Below are positions 42,895 to 54,947 of a stretch of DNA of 64,000 nucleotides, piece after piece. How positions within the stretch are numbered: position 1 is the first letter of the stretch; every line of letters begins with the position of its first letter. The stretch is taken from the NCBI GenBank assembly GCA_948470475.1, contig OX419347.1:13927675-13991674 (forward strand), given 5' to 3'. Under the pieces are notes generated by a model that was given only the letters and a program-made list of their open reading frames with translations, searched no databases and was not told the DNA's origin. The position numbers and the translations under genes are program-made. The DNA comes from Galaxea fascicularis. Taxonomy: Eukaryota; Cnidaria; Anthozoa; Scleractinia; Euphylliidae.

Positions 42895-43000
42895 CGCGTG
42901 GACGTGCTCCTGACGATTGGTTTTGGTTTGGCTTCTCATTGGTTTAAAAAGTGGCGTGAGGTTTGCTAACCAATCACAGAACGCTGTAAAGCCAATGGAA
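42895..43000. repeat. CCAAT-bearing repeat (family D) fragment
   Basis: TTGGCTTCTCATTGGTT, AAAAAGTGGCGTGA and AACCAATCACAGA are shared with 19380-19440. 43765-43915 holds a further stretch with AACCAATCA and GTCAAGCGCGGGAAAATG. Confidence 0.55.
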
Positions 43001-43049
43001 ATGCTTAGTTGTCCGATGATTTGGTTCAACGCACATTGGGTGAAATTAC

Positions 43050-43107
43050 GGTCAGTGTAAAACGCAGACTGCAGACTGCAGACTGCAGACTGCGTTTTAC
43101 ACTGACC
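43050..43107. mobile_element. 58-bp perfect hairpin with 11-bp flanking direct repeats
   Basis: Arms GGTCAGTGTAAAACGC and exact inverse enclose tandem GCAGACT units. The 11-mer GGTGAAATTAC lies directly on both sides (43039-43049 and 43108-43118), which looks like a target-site duplication. Confidence 0.75.
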
Positions 43108-44029
43108 GGTGAAATTACAGCTCATAAAGGCTTCAGTTTGATAACATTGAGGACTTTGTGTTTTGATTTTCAGCTATTAACCACGCTGATAAAAGATGAA
43201 AAATTGACCTTTTCGAATAATACGAGAGAACCCGAAGCAAGATCACCATCATTTATGTGCTGGCTGGACTTCGAACTTGATGATTGAAGGGGCGGCTGCG
43301 ACAAACGCTCTCTGATGAGACCATTTCCAGGCAGGAAACATATATGAACCTATGTCAGGCTAGCCACAAACTATCAATTACAATATCCTTTCCAGTTTAC
43401 AAATGTTTATGCTTACGATTTATTTTAGTTTTATTTATAAATGTTCGTCTTTTATATAAAAATAAATTGCAGTAGAAATAGTCGAAGTTACTTGTAATGT
43501 TTTCCTTGGGCTCAATCTGAGATTTATGTTTGATAAGAAAAAAGCGGCTGTAACACTAAACGAACGCTAGAGGAAAAAGATCGAGGAATTCCTTTCGGGT
43601 GTATAAATGAAAGATGCCAGGCACAACTCCTGTGGCGTTTTATGTCATAAGACAAATTGTTTCCAACTTTTGCCCATGCAGGTGTAGAGGATTTTATGTC
43701 AAATGAATGACATTCAACCGTAAAGCGTTTTCAATTGAGTTTCGTTAAGCCAAAATCAAAGTAACTGCTTTAGCCAATCACAGCGGACGCACCTCGCGAA
43801 AGAACCAATCAGAGGCGGAACCAATAGATGTAGCCGGCGTCAAGCGCGGGAAAATGAGCGCAATCGCGCAAGCAGGTCACGAGTGTCTTGCTAACCAATC
43901 ACAGAGCGACAGAAAGCAAAAGCAAAGGAAAATTACTTTAATTCGGCACTCAATTGAAACTGCCATACTATGCCCCAATTTTGTTCGATGTAAAATTAGA
44001 TTTTCTGGTTTTATAACACAGAAACTAAG

Positions 44030-47000
44030 TCATCCTTGAGGAAATATTTCTTGTAGTTCATCACCCGAATCATATTCTTGCGAGTTCAGGTCATGATAAC
44101 TGGAATCGTTATTGCTCACTAGATGAGTTTCACTGAGCGCTTTTCTCACTCTTGCTTCCATTCTTTTGCGTCTTATGTAGTACACGGTAACCATAGCGGC
44201 CACAAGGATAAGTACGATCACTACTGGAACTATAACAGCGGTGGCAACAGGGGAGGACTGGGTAGTAGTCTGCTTCCCATAAGCGGCTGAGGGTAAAACT
44301 GTGGTAGCTGAAAAAAAAAACCGACAGCTTGATTTCAACTTATACAGCTGGTGACGTTGAAATATTCAGTGATTGGTTAACTATTTTCATTTAATGGGGA
44401 AAGGTAGCTTTGAGAACAAACAACCTACTTATCTTGCTTGTGAATACGACAAAGAATGAACGAAATCTGTCATTATGCACCTTGTTTTACTCGACAATTT
44501 CACTTAAATACCAGATAATCTAGTTTGTTTCAAACTGGACCAAGAGTTGGAATATTGACCAATGATTTTAGATTTTTCTTGCTTACTACAGCTTGTTTTT
44601 CTGGCGCTAGGATGAGGTTGTTCACAGGTTCACCTCTAAGAAAAAAGAAAGATACTTTTTGCTGAGGAAACTTGCAGCGGACGACAAAGAAATGTGCCAA
44701 AATGCAAAACGCACGTGCGGAGCGATTATTTTTGTTCATTAAACATGTTTTTTGTGAGGTTCTTGTTGTCGTTACCGCCCTCGCTGTGTCAATTTGTATT
44801 CCTGAGAAGGACTGTTTGTGGTTACATTGACTGACGTTTCGACAACCTGAGCGGAAGTCATCATGATCGGAGTCAAGTGCACTGTTAAGCGTCAGAGGGT
44901 GGTATGAAGTCTATGGTAACTGAGCTCTTTGATCAAAGAAGTGACAACCTTATCATCGTCTGTCTGTCGGTTAAGGTTACAGAATACCTTTAAAGGTGTC
45001 TCGCATCCAAGCGATGTAGCGCGTCCGGTTTAAACTGTAGATACTTAACTCCTATATCAATTAAAAGCTTATATAGCTGGCTATCAAACTAAGTCAAGAA
45101 TTTTGACCTCTAAATGCGAGCATCCGAATTTTGTCTTTCGCTAATGTAATTTGTTCCTCAGTTTCCGGACCCAATGCGCTAAAAAACGTGTCTGCGTTTT
45201 GCCACAAGCGATTACAGAGGAAAGTTACAAAAATGTGGAGTGATTTTACAAAAATCGCTTAAACTGTTCCCTTCAAGTGAAAAATTTAATTGGAGAAAAC
45301 AGCGCTAAGAATGTCAATCAAAAGGGGAGCTTCTACTTCCGGTTAAATCATAAAACCACCATTATCCCGCCAATGTTTAGCCTTTTTCAATATATATATT
45401 TTTCAATCAGAGATCACACTTCGACCATCACTTTAGCCCAAAAATTCCAAATTTGAAGAAAATTGTCAATCTGAAGCTATGCGGTAACCTTAAATAGCTT
45501 TAAATCGTGGCGTTGTTGACTTTGAAAGCGGAAGCAAGTGATAAGTGAGTGAGTCGAATTCGTTTTTTGTTTTTTTCGTTAGTCTGAATGTCCGCTGGTC
45601 TTTTGCGCCGCGGGCCAGTAATCGACCAAGTTTAAGGAAGCTCTCACCTGGCCTTGTTGTTGGACTATTCGTGGCTGTTGTTGTTTTAGCTCCAGGTCTT
45701 TCAGGTAGAGTTATCGGACGTGTAGGCACTGCAGATGCATTAAACGCTAATAAGAGAAGATATTAACCCATTTAGTATTAAGAATTTGGCAGCGGACTCC
45801 CCAAAACTAGGTTTTGTATTTACTTAGATTTGTCGATGAAAGAACGCTACCAAATCCTGCTTGAGTGGGCCTCGGAGAAAGAGGTCAGACCACAGGCAGC
45901 CCAAAATCATTTGCGAGTAGGATTCTTAGGGTCTATAAGGGAAACGTAAAATGCCGAAAACGTGTCCCGCTCGCAAATAAGTTTGGGCTGCCTATGGTCA
46001 GACAGTCGGAGGTGAGATTATGCAACCACCTGCCTCATCTTGAAAACCTTATTTGATTACGGATACGGTGAACGGATGAAAACAAGTCAACGGGAGACGT
46101 TCTACAACTCTAGTCAGTGGAACACGCAATTAACAGCGAGGATGACGGGAAGTAGCCACACCCTTCACGAAAGCGTCACCGTGTACCCATCACCCCATAG
46201 GCTACTTGTCTCTAGGATTCAACTACCTTCCCATCTCGTTGCCGATCCGTGGACCGATCTAGGATTTGCGCCCGCGACCTTCCGCTCAGCGGAAGACTTC
46301 TTGGAGGTTAGTTTTTTAGGTATTCAAATTTGTTTTTAATCAACTACGTACTCACGCTGGATAAGAAAGCTTCCATGGAAGCCTTGCGACTGACCACGAG
46401 AGTCGGATCTAAACGCCAAGTACGCCACAGAGCTATTAAATGCAACGCCCTCAGGAGGGGGAGGGTTGTCTCCACTGAATTCGGCAAGAAGCGGAGCTTT
46501 CTCGTCCCATCCACTGTAAATTCTCATCACGTCACCATCTTTGCCCTTTTGAAGTCGAAACTCTGGGAACTTGAGTAAAATCTGCTTGCGTGTTTGGAGA
46601 TTTTTTGCTTTCTGTTGTAAAAGGAAACGCCACGTACAGAATTGAGAGTTGGGATATCCATCAGTTTGATAATACGGAGAAAAAAACTCTTGAGATTTTC
46701 CGCTGATTGTGTAGTGACAAACTGTCGGTTTAAATAAAAACAAGTCTGATATATGGCTCTTCCTTGCCGTAACGACTCTTTCATGACATTAATGATAATA
46801 ACAATTAATGGTAATGATTAAATTTATATATATTAAATAATATTGTTAGTTTATAATTTATATTTTGGGTTTCCTACGGAATACCAGCCTGCGCCGTAAA
46901 CGAACAAAACACTATTTAAGTCCGTTTAATTCACAGCCACCGTCTGCATCCAACGGAATACGGAGAAAACGAGAGGTGATAAGTCATTACATCAAGGTAT

Positions 47001-50000
47001 GATCTTATTGTTTAGTTAGTTCTGTAAAATGTGGCGTATATAATTGTTTTGTTTCGGCAAAGTATCCTTATTAGGAAACTATTGAATCCATTCTGTCCAC
47101 TGAGAGATTAGATTAAGGTGCATATGTCGAGAGAAACATGTTGTGGGAAAGTAAAGCGTTTTCTTTCTCGGGGGACTTATTCACGCTTTCGCGCGTCAAC
47201 GTTTTACGTGAACGCTTCACTGACCTTCATAGTAGCAGTAAGTGATTGTCAAGCCTGCGCCTTCTTTCTCATACGCATGCGTTCCGTTAAATGCATCCTT
47301 GTTATTGGTGTCCTCGTTATCAAAGCGTATGGACTCCTTTGACGCAAGTGCACCTTCTACCTGCTGACATTCTGAGCTATTGAACGCCATGAGGTAAAAC
47401 GGCGTCATCACAGGCAAGGAAATAGGTGCCGTTTTATTACCGTCCGTTCTACAACAGTAAGATAACTTGGTATCTTCGTTGTATACACCGTCTGGAAGTG
47501 TCCCTCCCATTTCGTTCTGGTTTTTGAAATTTTCGTCATCGAAGAATATGTATCCTTCGGTAAGCCCTTTAGGACAGTTTTCTTTCTTGTAAATGCAATA
47601 TTGACCTGCAATAAGGTTTAAACAATTTACGTTTTCATCGTCTGATCACGTATTTTCATGACTCTTGAGCCTTTAATTCTCAAGATCAGAGTAGCAATTC
47701 TTCCTTCAAGTTGCCATCCATTTCTTTGTTAACTACTAAAGAGAATTTGATGTTGTAACACCATCCAAATGATAAATTTGTCTGTTCTCATCACCTGTTT
47801 GCTTTACCGTGTAATGAAATTATGGGGAGACGTTCCTTGTTAATCAGTCCTGTGAGTTGGCCCTGTCACTCTCAGGAGCGACCAATAAGTAATTTGTCCA
47901 AATTCTCCTTCTTAATGAATTGTCAAGCAGTTAGGTTATGAGAATAAAGAAAGAAAACAGGATATTGTTTAATTTAACGTCATAAGCAGTGCATGGCAGA
48001 CAGTAAGGAGAATTGATATTGAGATCGTGGGAGTAAAAGGTATTAATGTTCAGGGAATTTTTTGGTGAAGTTTTCTGTCCTGGGGCCCGTTTCTTGAAAG
48101 TCCCGTAAACTTTTTGGCCCCTAAAAGCCAGTTCAAAAACCTCGATCCGCTTATTCTAAAAGGGTGGCCTTTTACTCTGATTTCAAGATACGAGAGGGCA
48201 AATTTGTTGCAAAATTTCATTTCTGGAAACGACTTCTGAGACACGTAGGCAATTATAGCACCCAAAATAGGCCCGAAGCGTTCCGAGAGTTTTCTCGAAA
48301 CCCCGAAACTGTTGGAGCCTATTTCGTATACCATTATTTCCTACGTATCTCCAAAATGAAGACGTTTCCAGGCATGAAAAGCTGAAAAAAAAAGTGCACT
48401 TTCGTATCTTTAAATCATAGTAAAAGACCAACTTTTTAGAATAAGTGGATCGTATTTTTTGAAACGTTTTTTAGGGCCTGAAAAGTTTACCAGATTTTCG
48501 AAAAACGGGCCCCTGAACGCAGAAAAAAGTATTGCGAGAGACGCGATAACTTACTGATTAATATCAAGGTATGATTCTACGAAGAATAGTTACTGTGCAA
48601 CTTGCGACCACGCCCAAGTCTACCAACTCTCTTAAGGCCTTGGCAATCGAGGACACATTGTTGCGGACACAAATATTTCCCCGTTTGCGCAGCATGGAAA
48701 CACAACATTCATTTTGTGTCCCGCGCGTTTACGTGCCCAAAAAACATCATGAGCAACAATGTGTCCTCGTTTGCCAGAGCCTTTAGTTCTATTTTTGTTG
48801 CCCCTCGCCTCTGATCCCACGGCAAAGGTTTACCGAGCAAAACAAATAGAGCACTATCGCAGCTAATTTCCCACGGTACTTTCTCCTTATCTTTCTTGTT
48901 AACTCAGTGGTAGGGGAGGGTGGGGAAAGGGGGAGAGCGAAGTGAGACGGGGCAGGGTCCTCCCTCGCTCTGAGTCTACTCTTACCTTTCGGCCATTCTC
49001 TTGATCCTTTGTTCGTAGTGGCGATACAAAAACTTCTGTTCAAGTCGTTTTTCATGATCTTGGCGTCCATGTGAAAACTACTGGATTTGTAATTGTTGGG
49101 GTTATTGTCTTCTGTGTCGTGATACCTCCATCCCGTGGACCAAGAAGTGATGTTGTCTGAGGGAGGACATCCGATCCTGCTACGGGGAAGCCCGAATGTC
49201 CCGGATGGCCACTCGGGTTGCGTAGGAGGTAACTCTAGAATGTTAAGAAATCAAAGCATCGTTGGGAATCTTGTTCTTGATAAAATATTACGCGGAATCT
49301 GTTATTCTAAAAGAACATTTAACTTGGAAACATAATATCCTTAGCGGAAGTAACCTGACACGGGACCGAGATTCTTGATCTGACTTCCGATGCTAAGTCA
49401 CAGCACAGTGGCACGCGCACGATATTGCAGCCAAACGTTTACCAAACCAACGAGCATTTTGGGCTTTTTTGAGAAACCGTCTTCTATTTATTCTATTCCT
49501 TCAACCAAGTACAGTTCACTCTAAAGGACTATGACTAGCCTGCGTGGCAGGCCTTCGAACGGAAAGCCGGGGAAGTTCTCGCGCGCCCAAATGAATTTCC
49601 CCTTTCTCCTCCCCTTTGAACGCGTGCCACGCAGGCTAACCTATGACTGGGATTATAGTGGATGAATTTGGAAAATACGGGACAACATTCCCGGTTATTT
49701 TATTTCTGGAAAAATTCGGCCAAATCACCCCAAGTCGTATTCCACTTATAGTCGGATATGGATTTCTGGATTTGTTAACAAATAGCAAGCGCTATTGAAG
49801 TTTGATAATTATTTTAAAACCAACTTCTGATGTCCATCCTATAAAGATCTGAACGAAACGAATCGCCAAAAGGTCTGAATTAGATCACAACGCAAAGAAC
49901 TATCCAAGAAATCACCAAGGCTAGCTTGCGGGAATGGTTACCTGCAGTGTTTTTCCTAACCTTGACTAGGGACAGTAAAGATACCACGAAAACCTTTGGA

Positions 50001-52206
50001 CCTCTTCCTCGAAGAACTCGAAGACCTCGACTGAAAGACCATAAAAAGAAGATTTACTGGCTCCGATGATGGGGTGTAGCCAGCAGGGTTCGGTGGCTTC
50101 GATTTCTCAATACTTCCTACAGTTGCCCCACTATCCCACCCTGACTGAATTTCGATGATATCCCCGTCTTCTATGTCTACGTCGAGAAAAGCAACATGCG
50201 CTGCTCTCTTCGCCGGGGCAATGAATCGCCAGGTACACCTCTGTGCTATTGGATATCCTTCCCCGAAGTAGTTCGGAGAAGTGAATTTTATCTGTTCGTT
50301 GTTTCCCAAGCTATACGTGTAATCACAACCTAAGAGAGAAAATGAAGAAATCAAAACTGGCTTTTATACACAGAGGCTAGGGCTTGCTTTCACAGGAAAC
50401 ACGAATTACGAGACATCGCAGGACACTCAACAAAAGTACTCAATTATGATTGGTCAAGAGCAGTACTATTAGTTTCAAATTGTTCTCCATTTCTCCGTAG
50501 TAGTACCTACTACGTTTGTATTGCAATGAGGCGAGAGAACACACGTCTCGACGGGTGAAATCGGGTGAAGGAGACAACACCAACGGCTATGCATCACTGT
50601 CCATTGTCCAGTGACACGATCATCTAAACTGATGCAGCATTATCTTACCAGCTGGAGTTAAGATGCAATCTGAGCATTAAGCTTATGAACTTTCACTCAG
50701 TCGTCCTTCCTAAGCTAAATGCGGGCGGCGGTTCATGCAGGTAATCCGTCACCACAGAAATTATTGATGTTTGAATTAGCTGACACAACAAGGGCGTAGC
50801 TACAGTGGTCTTGGGGTGCCTGTGTCCCCCACCACCCCCACCCCGCCTTTGTAAGCCTATTTTAAAGCAAACAACCCACAATATTGAGATGACAATCTGG
50901 TAAGTACCCTCTGTTTGACACAGTGTGACCCACCCTTTCAAAAATCCTGGCTACGCCCGTGCACAACGGCTATCGAAATGAGATACAGGTTCAACAGTCT
51001 ATTCAGACGTCGAACCTTTGTCTAATACTTTAATCCGTTATTTTTATCGGAGCCAATCAATAAAATAATACTTTGTTGTTAATACTACTTACTTTGATAA
51101 TAACAATAAGACATCTTGTGATTCGCTATTCCTGAGCCGTAAGGGTAACTTCCATTCTGCCTATCTTTATTTCTAACGTCCTCATTATCGAAGCGTATAT
51201 ATTCCTCTGTAGCGATAGCACCCTTAACGCGTTGACAATCGGACGTGTTGAACGCCTTGAGGTAGAAAGGACTGTTTATGGGGAGTGAGACGGGATGTAG
51301 TTTGTTACCATCACCTCTACAGCAATAGTAAATCAAGGTATCTTGGTTGTATATGCCGTCGGGAAGTGTCCCTCCTTTCTTGTTGATGTTTTTGTTGTTT
51401 TCATCGTCCCAGAAGACGTAACCTTCGCGGAATCCTTTCGGACAGTCTCCTTTCTTGAATATGCAGTACTGACCTTGATAAAAATATAACATATTTAACA
51501 ATTATTTCGCAAACCCTTGTCGAATCAGTAACTCCTGGTCGAATATTGCTTGATATTTCGCCGACGACGCCGCTGGCCAAGTTGACTAAAATCAGGCGAT
51601 ATTCTGCAATATCTTGCAAGAAAATTGTATTAATCATCATCGTCATCGTCATTATCATCATCATCATCATTATTATTATTATTCAAGACAACGATAACAA
51701 AGTACAGTTTATTGCAGACTAGCTGGAAAGTCACTATTTTTCTCCACGACGAACGAAATTACGTTAATCAAGCGCACAAGATCTGTTGAGGAACTACGAC
51801 AAATACGGAGTACGCTATGGGCAGATTTCCAGTGCCTTGAACAGTTAAGGATAGGTTCCATTGAAAGAAACCCTAGTGATTTCATGCCTGCATCTGGATG
51901 TAGTTGTCATCAAACACAACTTACCAGGTGGCCATGGAGTCGTCTCACTGTTCTTGACCTTCATACAGAACGTCCTGTTAATATTCATTCCAACCACTGC
52001 ATCTAGATGATAACTTAGTGATTTCATATTACGAGGATTGTTATCTTCCGTGTCTTCAAAGCGCCATCCTGTGGTCCACTCCAGAGACACAGGACAACCA
52101 GTCTTAGCTTTGGGTAACCCATAAGTCCCTTCTGGCCAAGGCACTTCAGCTAAGGTAAAGTAAACAAAGAGGAGGCAATGAACTCAGTAATTCATTCGTT
52201 CATTCG

Positions 52207-52238
<32 letters not shown>

Positions 52239-54947
52239 GTCGATCAATTAGTCAATCAGTCAGTCAGTCAGTCAGTCAGTCAGTCAGTCAATCAATTACT
52301 CTCTCAACCACTCACTAACTCATTCAATCATTCATTAATTGTTTTCATCGTTCGTTTGTTCGTTTCCTCACTCGGTTGTTCTCGGTCCTTTCAATTGGTT
52401 GAATCATTCATAGCACTTATACCATTAGCTGCAAATTGCCAACAGGTCATGGAGGACAACTAACGTGATCATAACTCTTCGTTCGTTGAACGGTTACAGC
52501 GTTAACTGCGAGTCAGTAAAATTGTGACAGCTTACGAGCAAATCTTTCCCGGACATCACTGGACACATTGCTACCATTTTAACAGTCGAGCATAACCGTA
52601 GCAGCTAAGTTAAGTAGCTACGAAAGGGAAAGCCAAAATCCAGGGGAAAAAATGGGGTTTGGGCTGGAGTCACGCTCGTGGCATTCTATTTTTACAACTA
52701 GTTAGTCAATTTGCGTAGACAACTGAAATATTTGTTTTTCCATTTGCTCGTTTTTTCTCGTAGTTCCATTCACTTTAGTGGCAACTTTTTCATTGACGGA
52801 TTGTTAAGAACTGGGAAAATGACCAGCTTTCAAATTTTGTTTGATAGCACAGTTTGGATCGCGCAGTGCATTACTGAAATCTTTGGTTCGACTCCTTTTC
52901 AAACTTTTTTTTTCCATATTTGTAGAGCATGGCATAAACCATGAAGGCAGAGCCAATCAAAACTCTGAAATTGCATTATCCCGTGGTCTAGATTTTAAGA
53001 TTTTCGTCAAGAGAGGCTTCATCCTCTCTTGTTTTCCGCATTTATTCCATTCCATACATTATCAATGCGGAACAATGATATGACCGAAAGCTTTGAGTAT
53101 CTACATTTAATTTAAACCCCATGGACACGAACCATTTTAAAGCTACATGCACTCTACTTGATACACGTCACTCGGAAAATGGTCCACGCAGAACCCTCTA
53201 AAATGCTTCCATATTTATCGGGTTGTGTCCGGCTAATTTTCCTGTCAGTTGGATATACTGTGACGTCACAATGTCATAAATTATACCACACAACATATTT
53301 TGCTCTAAGTCCATTGAATACACGGATTGTTTATGGAATGCTCATCTGGGCATCTGTTTTTGTGCAAGTTGTTTTTCAATAGCACATCTGCTTTCAACCG
53401 AACTATATATTTCGTGTCAATAGTCTTCTAATTGTCGTGTTAATATACATGCAGGTATATTTTTGACATTTTTCTGTCACACATAATATGCAAAGCTGGG
53501 TGACTAGAAATTATTAAGCTGTATTATAGAAAAATGGAATTGTTTAAACACTCGCGATCATATTTTCGAAGTATGAAAGTATCTTGTCTCGATGGCTAAA
53601 GCAAATGGCGGTCCAATATACAGAAGTAATGTTGTATTTACGGAGTTAAAAACCTGTTCCAATTTAAATAGGCTGTGTCTAAATGGCCGGCAGCCGGTCA
53701 AGGTTGTAAAAACACTAAATGGCCGGCAGTCCGATATTTTCTTGACAAATTCAGAAAAACTGAGGAATTTATGATATTTTCAACAAAAGACGACATTTAC
53801 AGACTTAACTATCGAAGTAACCGTTAAGAAAGCGCTGCAGTTTTATTAATATAAACTATCAAAGCACAAATCGTCTAAATGACCGGCAGCCGGTCAAAAT
53901 CTTCAAGCCTAATAACAAACGTCCATATTCCTTGACTCCTAGCCCTAATCCCTAACCTAAAACACACTAAATCTCCTTAAAGTACCAAGTCTAGGGGAAA
54001 CAAAGCCCTTGAAAGGGAGCCCGAATCGGACTGCCGGCCATTTAGTGATTTTACAACCTTGACCGGCTGCCGGCCATTTAGACACTTTGATTTAAATAAT
54101 TTTCATTTTGCATATCAATCTAGGGAACGCCAGACGGTCAATAGAATCGATCGGCGATGGCTTCTGTCTTGATAATAACCTCAACCCCACCAAACTCGGA
54201 TCACGATATTTTCATCGAAAGTGTTAGTTCGAGAAGTGAGTTGACGCTAGAAATCAGATAATACGATGAAATAAATAGCTTTATGAGCAGCGTTTGCTTC
54301 ACACTTGAGCAAGTAATATAGTTTAACCCGACCGTTTGCCCTACAATAATCCTACCTATAGCTCTTGACGTTTCGATCCCCGTGGCCTCGAAATAAACAC
54401 GATGTATGAGTGAAATTCTAGTGACTTATAAAAGGCAAGTGTGCCTCAAACTCCTTTTGGCATATTTTGAGAGATTCGTAATGGAAAAATTTTCAGTGTA
54501 GTAATGCTCTACTTTGCTGCAGAACCGAAACTTTTACTTTCAGTCATAATTACTGACTGTCGTACTAAACACATGGATCTTCAAAACTGATATCATAAAG
54601 CTACGTTTTGACCTTTGCTTTCCAATTATCGAGAGACAGATAAGAATACATAAGTTTCAGGTGCCTTCATAAAACTGTTAAGAAACCAGGGACTTTGCCC
54701 TCATAACATGCCTTAAGGCTGACTTTATGGCTTTATCTATTGTAACTAAGACACTATTTTCTTGATAACTTTGTTGTAGATTGCAATTAAAATGCAGCCA
54801 AAAGGTTGTTCCAGTTGTTAGTCGCCTAATATGTGCTGTAAGTAATCTTATTTTATGAGAACTAAGAATTTGCTTACCTTCGAGGGATTTTCCAAATAAA
54901 CAGAGGCACAATACGACACTGAACAAGAGCGACTCTAGGCGCGCCAT
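44030..54947 (-). CDS. ApeC-CUB-ApeC-CUB single-pass membrane receptor, nine exons
   Basis: Exons on the - strand in order: 54878-54947, 51925-52149, 51093-51473, 49961-50329, 48986-49234, 47225-47605, 46356-46721, 45648-45746, 44030-44307; 2418 nt, 805 residues. All eight introns are phase 1. Residues 1-23 are a signal peptide (MARLESLLFSVVLCLCLF). ApeC 1 is residues 24-225 (PWPEGTYGLP, GCP, GWRFEDTEDNN, CIFKKGDCPKGF, GGTLPDGIYNQDT, CCRGDGNK). CUB 1 is 226-348, ApeC 2 is 349-558 (EWPSGTFGLP, GWRYHDTEDNN, GTLPDGVYNEDT), CUB 2 is 559-680. The CUBs keep only the first Cys pair. A Thr/Pro-rich stalk (681-733) leads to a transmembrane helix (734-758) and a basic stop-transfer RRKR. The 47-residue tail has SSYHDL (Tyr 784), an ITIM-like motif. 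ApeC domains in lancelet apextrin-like proteins bind bacterial wall material; a sensing or adhesion role here is inference. Exon 45648-45746 is the least certain. Confidence 0.88.
44801..44905 (+). repeat. Fragment of the 331-bp foldback element
   Basis: CCTGAGAAGGACTGTTTGTG, GACTGACGTTTCGACAACC and GAGCGGAAGTCATCAT match one arm of the element at 16708-17038. Confidence 0.75.
45887..46001. repeat. 115-bp inverted-repeat element
   Basis: ACCACAGGCAGCCCAAA with CATTTGCGAG at the left mirrors CTCGCAAATAAG and TTTGGGCTGCCTATGGT at the right. In the intron between the CUB 2 and stalk exons. Confidence 0.65.
48082..48513. mobile_element. 432-bp element with GGGGCCCGTTT ends
   Basis: GGGGCCCGTTTCTTGAAAG at the left mirrors TTTTCGAAAAACGGGCCCC at the right. 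Subterminal GTAAACTTTT and AAAAGTTTAC also mirror, and the arms continue loosely inward. No frames of note. MITE in the receptor gene. Confidence 0.75.
48633..48784. mobile_element. 152-bp inverted-repeat element
   Basis: AAGGCCTTGGCAATCGAGGA and CACATTGTTG at the left mirror CAACAATGTG and TCCTCGTTTGCCAGAGCCTT at the right. MITE. Confidence 0.7.
49536..49638. repeat. Element with TAGCCTGCGTGGCA ends
   Basis: TAGCCTGCGTGGCAGGC and GTGCCACGCAGGCTA, 103 bp end to end, GC-rich inside. Short MITE. Confidence 0.65.
50791..50958. repeat. Element with AGGGCGTAGC ends
   Basis: AGGGCGTAGCTAC at the left mirrors TGGCTACGCCC at the right; a C/A-rich run lies inside. 168 bp, in the intron between ApeC 1 and CUB 1. 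Confidence 0.55.
52180..52315. repeat. ATTC/AATC/AGTC tetranucleotide microsatellite
   Basis: CATTCGTT, then (TCAA)n and (TCAG)n runs just upstream of the second exon of the receptor gene on its strand. Confidence 0.9.
53675..54085. mobile_element. 411-bp element with stacked GGCCGGCAG motifs
   Basis: The left end (GTGTCTAAATGGCCGGCAGC, then CACTAAATGGCCGGCAGTCC) is mirrored at the right over about 62 bp, so each terminal repeat contains the CTAAATGGCCGGCAG word twice. A further copy (CTAAATGACCGGCAG) lies inside at about 53875. Non-autonomous DNA element in the first intron of the receptor gene. Confidence 0.75.

Noticed and set aside
46040..46339. 99-codon + strand frame inside the receptor intron
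   Set aside because: No domain, no splice signals in phase, and opposite to the receptor gene; likely repeat-derived.
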